From Humitalea rosea (lineage in GTDB: Bacteria; Pseudomonadota; Alphaproteobacteria; Acetobacterales; Acetobacteraceae), in the NCBI RefSeq assembly GCF_003253705.1, contig NZ_QKYU01000013.1:62001-126000 (forward strand): a stretch of DNA of 64,000 bases, in the 5' to 3' direction. Shown piece after piece: positions 57,171 to 64,000 of this stretch. How positions within the stretch are numbered: the first letter of the stretch is position 1; each line of letters starts with the position of its first letter. The notes beneath the pieces are model-generated. The model was not told the DNA's origin and did no database searches. It was given only the letters and a program-made list of their open reading frames with translations. Both the position numbers and the translations under genes were made by a program.

Positions 57171-60100
57171 ATGCCTCGTCTGCTTGCCCTGCTGATGTTT
57201 CTCCTGGCCGTTCCGGCCTCGGCGCAGATGCTGAATTTCGAACCGCAGGGCGTGCAGCGCGATGGGGCGGCCTATGAGGCCCAACTCAGCCGCCGCTTCC
57301 CCGCCGGGGGCACGCCGGCACAGCGGACGGCAGCCGAGGCGCGTGCGACCGCCGCCGAGCGTTCGGGCAAATGGGACCAGGCGGTGCAGGCCTGGGAAGA
57401 GCGGATCGGCGCCGGCAACCCGACCGCGGAGACCTGGCTGGCGCTGTCCCGCGCCCAGCTTGAGCGCACCCCGCCCGAGGCCGCGCGCGCGCTGCAGGCG
57501 GCGTGGCAATCCTTCATGCTGGTTCCCTCCGGGCCGCCGGAAATCCCCTCGCTGCGGATGATGGCCCAGGCCCTGGCCCGGCAGGGCCAATTGGGCGAGG
57601 CGCTGGCCGCCACCGCCGCCGCGCAGTCCCGCGACCCGGAGAATCCGGCGCTGCGGCGGGAACTGGCCGATGCGCGGCAGGCCGCCGGCATGCTCTTCAC
57701 CCGTGCGAGGGTGGAGGCGGAGGCCGAGCCCGCCCGCGCCTGCCTCGCCTTCACCGTGCCGCCGCGCCGGGGTGATGACTGGCAGCCGCAGGATTGGGCC
57801 CGCGCCGAGCCGCCGCTGCCGGGGATGGCGGTGGAGCGCGACGGCGACCAGATCTGCGTCACGGGCCTGCCCTATGGCCGCGCGACGCGGGTGGTGTTGC
57901 GCGCCGGGCTGCCCGGTGAGGGCGGGGTGAACCTGCGGACCGAAACCACGGTCGCGGTGTCGGTGCCGAACCGGCGGCCGCGCATCGCCTTCGACAACCG
58001 CTCCTATTTGTTGCCGCGCGGTCAGGCGCCGCGCATCGCCGTCGCCACCATCAACGTCTCCAGCCTGGATATCCGGGTGATGCGGGTCGGCGAGCGCGGG
58101 CTGGTGCCGCTGCGGCGGGACTGGAAGCCGGGCGATGAGATGGAAGGCTGGACGGCCATGCGCCTTTCCGAGGAGAGCGCGCCGACGATCTGGTCCGGCC
58201 GCGCCGAGGTGCCGCGCTTCCAGGCCAACCAGTCCCAGAACACCATCCTGCCGCTGCCGGAGGCGGTGCGCACGGCGGGCCCCGGGCTCTACGTCGTCTG
58301 GGTCAAGGCCGGGGATGGGCAGGACCAGGGCGTGTCCGGCGCGGCGCTGCCGCTCGTCATCACCGACCTTGGCCTGACCGCGTGGCGGTCCTCGCAGGGG
58401 CTGGCGGTGCAGGCGCGGTCCTTTGCCGAGGCGATGCCGCGTGCCGGCGTGCAGGTCACGCTGATGTCGCGGGGGAATGAGATCCTGGCCAGCGCCGAGA
58501 CCGGCGCGGATGGCGTGGCCCGTTTCGCCGCGGCGCTGCTGCGCGGGCAGGGGCCCCTGGCGCCGATCTCGGTGCATGCGGCGACGGCGGATGACCTCGC
58601 GGCGCTGGATCTGGAGGCGGCCTCCTTCGACCTGTCGGATCGCGGCGCCAGCGGGCTGCCGCATCCGGGGGCGCTCGACGCCTTCCTGTGGCTGGACCGC
58701 GGCATCTACCGCCCCGGCGAGACGGTGCAGACCATGGCGCTGCTGCGCGATGCCAGCGGCGTGCCGCAGGAACTGCCGATCCGCCTGCGGCTGCGCCGCC
58801 CGAATGGCCAGATCGCGGAGGAGTTCGTGCCGTCGCGGCAGGAAGGTGGCGCCTTCGCCTGGCCGATCCGCCTCTCCCGCTCCGCCCAGGTCGGCGTCTG
58901 GACGGTCGAGGCGCTGGCCGACCCCGACGCGCCGCCGATCGGGCGCACCACCTTCCGCGTCGATGCCTTCGTGCCGGAAACCCTGGCGATCGAGGCCGGG
59001 CCGCTGCCGCCCGCGATCACCCTGGGCCGGCCGGTCACGGTGCCGCTCTCGGCGCGCTTCCTTTATGGCGCCCCGGCCGCCGGGCTGTCGGGGCGTGCCG
59101 AACTGCGGCTGCGGCAGGCGCCCGAGCAATGGCCCGCCTGGCGCGGCTGGCACATCGGGCTGATCGAGGACCCCTTCGATCCGGGCCTGGGTTCGGCCGA
59201 TATCGCGCCGCTCAACGAGCAGGGCCGCGGTGAGGTCGGTTTCACCATCGACAGCATGCCCGACACCAGCCGGCCGGTGGCGCTGGAGGTCGCGGTCAGC
59301 CTGTCCGATCCGGGCGGGCGGGAGAGCCGGACCAGCTTCTCGCTGCCGGTGATCGGCACCACCCCCTTCCTCGCGATCCGCCCGGCCTTCAAGGATGACG
59401 CGGTGGATGATGGCGCCGAGGCGGCCTTCGACATCGCCGCCCTGTCGCCGGCCGGCGAGGCGACCGCCGCCGCGCTGAAGCTGCGTCTGGTCCGCGAACG
59501 CCCCGATTGGCGCATGGTCGTCAGCGACGGGCAGGCCCGTTGGCAGACGGTCTGGCGCGACGAGGCGGTGGATACCGCCGATCTGCAAACCACACCCGGC
59601 CAGCCGGCCCGCTTCGCCCGCTCTTTGGGCTTCGGCCGCTACCGGATCGAGGTGACGCGCCCCGGCACGCTGGCCATCGCCAGCTACCGTTTCCGCGCCG
59701 GCTGGGCCACCAGCGAGAACGCCGAGGTCCCGGACAAGGTCGATGTCGCCGCCGATCAGGCCAGCTACGCCCCCGGTGCCTCTGCTCGCATCCGCATCAC
59801 CCCGCCCTTCGCCGGCCACGCCAGCGTGGCGGTGCTGACTGACCGCCTGGTTTCGGTGCAGGAGGTCGAGGTTCCTGTGGGCGGCGCCGAGGTTTCGGTG
59901 CCGGTCGATGCCGCCTGGGGGCCGGGCGCCTATGTCGCCGTCACCGTCTTCCGCGCCGGTACCGCCGCAGCCGGTGCGCCCGCCCGGGCGCTCGGCCTTG
60001 CCTGGGTCGGGCTGGACCCGGCCACGCGCACCCTGGCCGTCGCCATCGAGGGCGAGCCCATGGTCCGCCCCCGCACCCGCGTCACCATCCCCGTCCGCCT

Positions 60101-62291
60101 CACCGGGGCCACCGGGGCGGCGCGGCTGACCCTGGCCGCGGTGGATGAGGGCATCCTGCGCATCACCCGCTTCCCCACCCCCGATCCGGTGCGCCACTTC
60201 ACCGGCCGCCGGGTGCTGGGCGTGGATATCCGCGACGATTACGGCCGGCTGATCGCGCCCCCCGATGGCGAGGCCACTGTGCTGCGCCAGGGTGGCGACG
60301 GGTTTGAGGGTGACCTCTCGGTGCAGCCGCCGCAGCGGGTGGTGGCGCTGTTCAGCGGCATCGTCACCCCCGGCCCGGATGGGGTCGCGATGGTGCCGCT
60401 CGACCTGCCGGATTTCGCGGGCGAATTGCGCCTGATGGCGGTTGCCTGGGATGGCACGCGCATCGGCGCCGCCGCCCGGCCGCTGACCGTGCGGGACCAG
60501 GTGGTGGCCGAGGCGTTGCTGCCCCGCTTCCTCGCCCCCGGCGATGAGGCGCGGCTGCCGCTGCTGGTCCACAACCTGGACCTGCCCAGCGGCGAGATCA
60601 TCGTGACCTTGGCGACCGAGGGGCCGTTGGCGCTCCAGGGCCCGGCGCGCTTCGCGACCATGCTCGCGACCGGCGAACGCGCCCGGCCCGTGACCACCCT
60701 GGCCGCGACCGGGGCGGGGGAGGCGGTGTTGCGCCTGACCGTCACCGGACCGCAGGGCTTCTCGGCCACGCGCGAATCCCGCATCACCATCCGCTCCGCC
60801 CGCCCCTGGGCGAGCAGCGTCGCGACCAGCACGCTGGCGCCGGGCACGGAGGCGCGGATCGAACCGCCGCTCGCGCGCTTCGTGCCGGGCACGACGCGGG
60901 CGACCGTCACCTTCGGCGGCATCCTGCGCTATGACGCCGCGGCACTTTTGCGGGCGGTGGTCGATTATTCCTTCGGCTGCACCGAACAGACCGCCTCCCG
61001 CATCATGGCGCTGGCGACCGCCCCCCCGGCGCTGGCACCGGAGAACAGGGAGGCCGCGCTGACCCAGGCGATCACCGCGCTCTTCGACCGCCAGCGCTAC
61101 GATGGGATGCTGGGGCTGTGGTCCTCGGGCGGCGAGGCCGAGGATTGGGTCAGCGCCTATGCCGCCGAGACGCTGCTGCGCGCCAAGGCCGAGGGCGCGG
61201 TGTTGCCGGAGGCGGCGATGGGAGCATTGCTCTCGGCGCTGGAGGAACGCAGCGAGCGGGCGCCGGATGACCCGTCCTCCCGCGCCAACCAGGCCTATCG
61301 GCTGCATGTGCTGGCCATGGCCGGGCGGCACCGGCTGGGTGCGGCGCGGCGGCTGATGGAGCAGTTGGATGACCTGCCGACGCCGCTGTCCCGTGCGCAG
61401 CTTGGCTCGGCCTTCGCGCTGGGCGGGGATACGCCGCGGGCGGAGCTGGCCTTTGCCGCGGCTTTGGCCAGCCCTGCGCGCCAGTATTGGCACCAGGACT
61501 ATGGCAGCCCGGCCCGCGATGCCATCGCCGTCGCGGTGCTGCTGCGGGAAAGCGGCGTGCTGGCGGCGCGGCTGTCAGACGCCATCGGGCGCCTGCCGGG
61601 GGCGGATTTCACCCCCGAACGCAGCTCGACCCAGGAACAGGCCTGGGCGGTGCTTGCCTCCCGCGTGCTGAACGCGGGCGGCCGGCCGGTGCAGGTCTCG
61701 GTCGGGGGGCGGAGCCTGCCGGTCGGGCTCAGCGCCATGGCGCCGCTGACGGGGCCGCTGACGGGGCCGGTCGCGGTGCGGAATCTCGGCGATGCGCCGG
61801 TGCTGCAATCCATCAGCGTCACCGGCCTGCCGGCGCAGCCGCTGCCGGCGGCGCGGGCGGGGATGCGCATCACCCGGCGCTTCTTCACACCGAACGGGGA
61901 GGCACTGAACCTCGACGCGCTGAAGCAGACGCAGTCCTTCGTGCTGCTGCTGGAAGCCACCAGCGAGACCGGCGACACACATAACGCGCTGATCCAGCAG
62001 GGGCTGCCGGCGGGCTTCGAGATCATCGGCCGGCTGCCGGCGGGCGAAGTGCCGGGGATGGATTTCCTTGGCGAATTGTCGAGCGTCGAGGCCGAGCCGG
62101 CGCTGGACGACCGCTACGCCGCCGCCGTCGTCCTGAGCCCCGACTCCCGCGTGGCACGGGTCGCGGTCCGGCTGCGGGCCGTGACGGCGGGCCGGTTCGA
62201 ACTGCCGGGGGCCGAGGTCGCGGACATGTACCGCCCCGCCGTTTTCGCGCGGCAGAACACCGGGCGGCTGACCATCGCGCCGCAGGACTAA
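57171..62291 (+). CDS. bacterial alpha-2-macroglobulin, thioester-containing
   Basis: 1706 residues from the ATG at 57171. Signal peptide MPRLLALLMFLLAVPASAQ, apparently cleaved by signal peptidase I; the lipobox of E. coli ECAM is absent. MG-like domains follow, with the MG2-type GIYRPGETVQTMALLRD and the later QRVVALFSGIVTPGPDGV. The thioester CTEQ is Cys1270-Gln1273 (SFGCTEQTASRIM). It traps periplasmic proteases that cleave its bait region, protecting the wall machinery, and is commonly encoded with PBP1C, as here (3 bp apart). A 12-bp in-frame tandem repeat around 61745 encodes PLTG twice. Full family length. Confidence 0.95.
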   Translation: MPRLLALLMFLLAVPASAQMLNFEPQGVQRDGAAYEAQLSRRFPAGGTPAQRTAAEARATAAERSGKWDQAVQAWEERIGAGNPTAETWLALSRAQLERTPPEAARALQAAWQSFMLVPSGPPEIPSLRMMAQALARQGQLGEALAATAAAQSRDPENPALRRELADARQAAGMLFTRARVEAEAEPARACLAFTVPPRRGDDWQPQDWARAEPPLPGMAVERDGDQICVTGLPYGRATRVVLRAGLPGEGGVNLRTETTVAVSVPNRRPRIAFDNRSYLLPRGQAPRIAVATINVSSLDIRVMRVGERGLVPLRRDWKPGDEMEGWTAMRLSEESAPTIWSGRAEVPRFQANQSQNTILPLPEAVRTAGPGLYVVWVKAGDGQDQGVSGAALPLVITDLGLTAWRSSQGLAVQARSFAEAMPRAGVQVTLMSRGNEILASAETGADGVARFAAALLRGQGPLAPISVHAATADDLAALDLEAASFDLSDRGASGLPHPGALDAFLWLDRGIYRPGETVQTMALLRDASGVPQELPIRLRLRRPNGQIAEEFVPSRQEGGAFAWPIRLSRSAQVGVWTVEALADPDAPPIGRTTFRVDAFVPETLAIEAGPLPPAITLGRPVTVPLSARFLYGAPAAGLSGRAELRLRQAPEQWPAWRGWHIGLIEDPFDPGLGSADIAPLNEQGRGEVGFTIDSMPDTSRPVALEVAVSLSDPGGRESRTSFSLPVIGTTPFLAIRPAFKDDAVDDGAEAAFDIAALSPAGEATAAALKLRLVRERPDWRMVVSDGQARWQTVWRDEAVDTADLQTTPGQPARFARSLGFGRYRIEVTRPGTLAIASYRFRAGWATSENAEVPDKVDVAADQASYAPGASARIRITPPFAGHASVAVLTDRLVSVQEVEVPVGGAEVSVPVDAAWGPGAYVAVTVFRAGTAAAGAPARALGLAWVGLDPATRTLAVAIEGEPMVRPRTRVTIPVRLTGATGAARLTLAAVDEGILRITRFPTPDPVRHFTGRRVLGVDIRDDYGRLIAPPDGEATVLRQGGDGFEGDLSVQPPQRVVALFSGIVTPGPDGVAMVPLDLPDFAGELRLMAVAWDGTRIGAAARPLTVRDQVVAEALLPRFLAPGDEARLPLLVHNLDLPSGEIIVTLATEGPLALQGPARFATMLATGERARPVTTLAATGAGEAVLRLTVTGPQGFSATRESRITIRSARPWASSVATSTLAPGTEARIEPPLARFVPGTTRATVTFGGILRYDAAALLRAVVDYSFGCTEQTASRIMALATAPPALAPENREAALTQAITALFDRQRYDGMLGLWSSGGEAEDWVSAYAAETLLRAKAEGAVLPEAAMGALLSALEERSERAPDDPSSRANQAYRLHVLAMAGRHRLGAARRLMEQLDDLPTPLSRAQLGSAFALGGDTPRAELAFAAALASPARQYWHQDYGSPARDAIAVAVLLRESGVLAARLSDAIGRLPGADFTPERSSTQEQAWAVLASRVLNAGGRPVQVSVGGRSLPVGLSAMAPLTGPLTGPVAVRNLGDAPVLQSISVTGLPAQPLPAARAGMRITRRFFTPNGEALNLDALKQTQSFVLLLEATSETGDTHNALIQQGLPAGFEIIGRLPAGEVPGMDFLGELSSVEAEPALDDRYAAAVVLSPDSRVARVAVRLRAVTAGRFELPGAEVADMYRPAVFARQNTGRLTIAPQD

Positions 62292-62294
62292 GCA

Positions 62295-64000
62295 ATGCGG
62301 CGGTGGCGGCGCTGGGGCTTCGGCCTGGCTCTGGTGGTGGGATCGGTCCTGCTGCTGGACCGGCTCTGCCCGCCCGACCTGTCGCGGTTCGAGGCGGTGG
62401 CGCGGGAGGTGGTGGACCGTCAGGGCCGGCCGCTTTCAATGCTGCCGGTGCGGGGCGGCATCTGGCGGTTGCGGACCACGGCGGCGGATGTGCCGCCCTC
62501 GCTGCTCGCTATGCTGGTGGCGGCCGAGGACCGCCGCTTCGACTGGCATCCGGGGGTGGATCCCATCGCCGTGCTGCGCGCCGCCGGGCAATGGATCGCG
62601 GCGGGGCGGGTGGTTTCCGGTGCATCGACCTTGTCGATGCAGGCGGCACGGCTGCTGGAACCGCGCCCGCGCAGCCTGCGCGCCAAGGCGATCGAGGCCT
62701 TCCGGGCCGTCCAGCTTGAGGCCCGCTACGGCAAGCAGGGCGTGCTGTCGATCTGGCTGACCCTGGCGCCCCAGGGCGGCAATCTGGAGGGGGTGCGCGC
62801 TGGAGCCCTTGCCTGGTTCGGGCGCGAGGCGCGTGACCTCGACCCCGCCGAATCCGCGCTGCTGATCGCTTTGGCCCGGCGGCCGGAGGCGCTGCGTCCC
62901 GATCGCCACCCCGTCGCCGCCCGCGCCGCGCGGGACGCCGTGCTGGCGATCCGCGCCGCCGATGCCAAGGGGCTGAGCGCCGCCGACCAGCGCATTGGCC
63001 TTGCCAGCGCCATGCCCGCGGGGCGGCAGGCGATGCCGCATCTGGCGCCGCATCTGTCCCGTTCGCTGGAGGCCAACGGAATCCGGGTGCCGACCACGCT
63101 GGATGCCGCCTTGCAACGCTCGGCCGAGGCGCTGGCCGAGGCCACGCTGCTGCGCCTGCCGGAGCGCGCCGCTCTGGCCATGGTCATCGCCGAGATCGGT
63201 CCGCGCGAAATGCGGGCGCTCGTCGGCGGCGACTGGCTCTCGGCCTCCCGTGCCGGATCGCTGGACCTGACCCGTGCCGTCCGCTCGCCGGGCAGCGCGC
63301 TGAAACCCGCGCTTTATGCCCTGGCGTTCGAGATGGGCGTCGCGGAACCCGGCCGGGTGCTGGAGGATTTGCCGCACCTGTTCGGCGGCTATGCGCCCGA
63401 AAATTTCGATCGCGCCTTCACCGGTCGGGTGACGGCGGCCACGGCGCTACGGCATTCGCTTAACCTGCCCGCCGTCGCCTTGCTCGACCGGGTCGGACCG
63501 TTCCGCTTCGCCGGGCTGTTGCGCGATGCCGGGGCGGCCCCGCGCCTGCCGGCACGCGCGGCCCCGAGCCTGCCGCTGGCATTGGGCGGCGCGGGGCTGA
63601 CCTTGCGGGAACTGACCGGACTCTACGCCATGCTGGGCGGGCAGGGGATGGCGGCCCCCTTGGCGGTGCAGCCCGGACCGGCGCCAGAGTTGCACCGCGT
63701 GCTCTCGGCCCGCGCGGCAGGGCAGGTCGCGGGCGTGCTGGTGCAGAATTTTCCGGGTGGTGGTCCCACCGGGATTGCCTGGAAGACCGGCACGAGTTGG
63801 GGCGGGCGTGACGCCTGGGCCTTTGGCTTCGACGGCAAGCATGTGGCGGGCGTCTGGATCGGGCGGCCGGATGGCACCGCGCTGCCCGGGGCGACGGGGC
63901 TGCATCTGGCGCTGCCGGTGCTGGCGCAGATTTTTTCCCGCCTGCCCGCGGCACCCCTGGAGCCGATGGTCGTGCGGGCTTCGACCAATGACAGGTCGGC
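62295..64000 (+). CDS. pbpC: penicillin-binding protein 1C, partial (continues past the window)
   Basis: At least 568 residues, open to the end of the window without a stop. An N-terminal membrane helix (residues about 8-24) is followed by the GT51 transglycosylase domain with catalytic Glu78 in AAEDRRFDWHPGVD, GASTLSMQAARLL and RSLRAKAIEAF. The transpeptidase domain has the nucleophile Ser334-Ala-Leu-Lys337 (PGSALKPALY), the HSLNLPAV motif and Lys497-Thr-Gly-Thr (WKTGTSWGG). The C-terminal BiPBP_C domain would lie past 64000. It polymerises and cross-links peptidoglycan in the periplasm and pairs with the alpha-2-macroglobulin upstream, an association known from other proteobacteria. Confidence 0.96.
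   Translation, partial: MRRWRRWGFGLALVVGSVLLLDRLCPPDLSRFEAVAREVVDRQGRPLSMLPVRGGIWRLRTTAADVPPSLLAMLVAAEDRRFDWHPGVDPIAVLRAAGQWIAAGRVVSGASTLSMQAARLLEPRPRSLRAKAIEAFRAVQLEARYGKQGVLSIWLTLAPQGGNLEGVRAGALAWFGREARDLDPAESALLIALARRPEALRPDRHPVAARAARDAVLAIRAADAKGLSAADQRIGLASAMPAGRQAMPHLAPHLSRSLEANGIRVPTTLDAALQRSAEALAEATLLRLPERAALAMVIAEIGPREMRALVGGDWLSASRAGSLDLTRAVRSPGSALKPALYALAFEMGVAEPGRVLEDLPHLFGGYAPENFDRAFTGRVTAATALRHSLNLPAVALLDRVGPFRFAGLLRDAGAAPRLPARAAPSLPLALGGAGLTLRELTGLYAMLGGQGMAAPLAVQPGPAPELHRVLSARAAGQVAGVLVQNFPGGGPTGIAWKTGTSWGGRDAWAFGFDGKHVAGVWIGRPDGTALPGATGLHLALPVLAQIFSRLPAAPLEPMVVRASTNDRS

Noticed and set aside
57096-61493. Very long open frame of 1465 codons on the minus strand opposite the alpha-2-macroglobulin gene
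   Set aside because: It mirrors the coding strand of a well-recognised gene in GC-rich DNA; the translation is rich in Arg, Gly, Gln and His without any domain.

Overview
This 64 kb window is gene-dense, GC-rich chromosomal DNA from what looks like an alphaproteobacterium of the Acetobacteraceae. That placement is an inference from three things: a fused cellulose synthase bcsAB with bcsC and bcsD and a BcsH (CcpAx)-like protein beside bcsZ, as in Komagataeibacter; a cyanide-insensitive-type bd oxidase; and a periplasmic GMC dehydrogenase set. Two solitary Bug-type binding proteins and a TRAP and an ABC catabolic cluster suggest a soil or water heterotroph such as the Roseomonas group. I saw no tRNA, rRNA, insertion sequence, prophage or CRISPR array. 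No stretch over 300 bases lacks a gene or gene remnant.

Layout. 1-3233 (+): tail of a molybdopterin hydroxylase, then a spermidine/putrescine-type ABC importer (binding protein and two permeases, no ATPase). 3230-8919 (-): an AtzH-like protein with an amidase, an HU-like protein, and an operon of NMT1-type binding protein, ATPase, permease and 2-oxoglutarate/Fe(II) oxygenase. 9015-11076 (+): adenine deaminase and a Bug protein. 11073-14424 (-): RraA-like aldolase, GNAT, an Avi_7170/Avi_7169-like carboxymuconolactone/peroxidase pair, and an opine dehydrogenase-like protein. 14493-16252 (+): a D-2-hydroxyacid dehydrogenase and a decayed peptide-type binding protein gene carrying a 14-bp tandem duplication. 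16391-20156 (+): a multi-PAS HWE histidine kinase and a receiver-only response regulator. 20163-23160 (-): cydB, cydA and a GbsR/MarR regulator with a palindrome in front. 23386-26280 (+): Tat-exported small subunit, GMC flavoprotein and monoheme cytochrome c. 26277-30706: a GntR regulator diverging from a TRAP operon that also encodes a cyclase. 30712-34175 (-): bcp and glnE. 34193-49851 (+): an AsmA/YhdP-like protein and the cellulose locus bcsZ, bcsH-like, bcsQ, bcsAB, bcsC, bcsD. 49836-57075: a LacI regulator diverging from a six-gene catabolic operon (quinone-oxidoreductase-like, intradiol dioxygenase, BKACE, SDR, Bug protein, acyl-CoA synthetase), with a near-perfect LacI-type operator between them. 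57171-64000 (+): bacterial alpha-2-macroglobulin and penicillin-binding protein 1C, which runs off the window.

How the genes fit together. Most of the window consists of small substrate-specific modules (regulator, importer, two to four enzymes) placed around a few housekeeping genes. The candidates most worth testing as new biology are the LacI-controlled operon, where an intradiol dioxygenase sits with a beta-keto acid cleavage enzyme instead of a classical beta-ketoadipate lower pathway, and the cellulose locus, which combines BcsQ, a divergent BcsH-like protein, BcsD and a BcsAB polyprotein with an internal signal-peptide-like segment. Neighbouring convergent genes repeatedly end within a few bases of one another or share their stop codon bases, leaving no room for intrinsic terminators.
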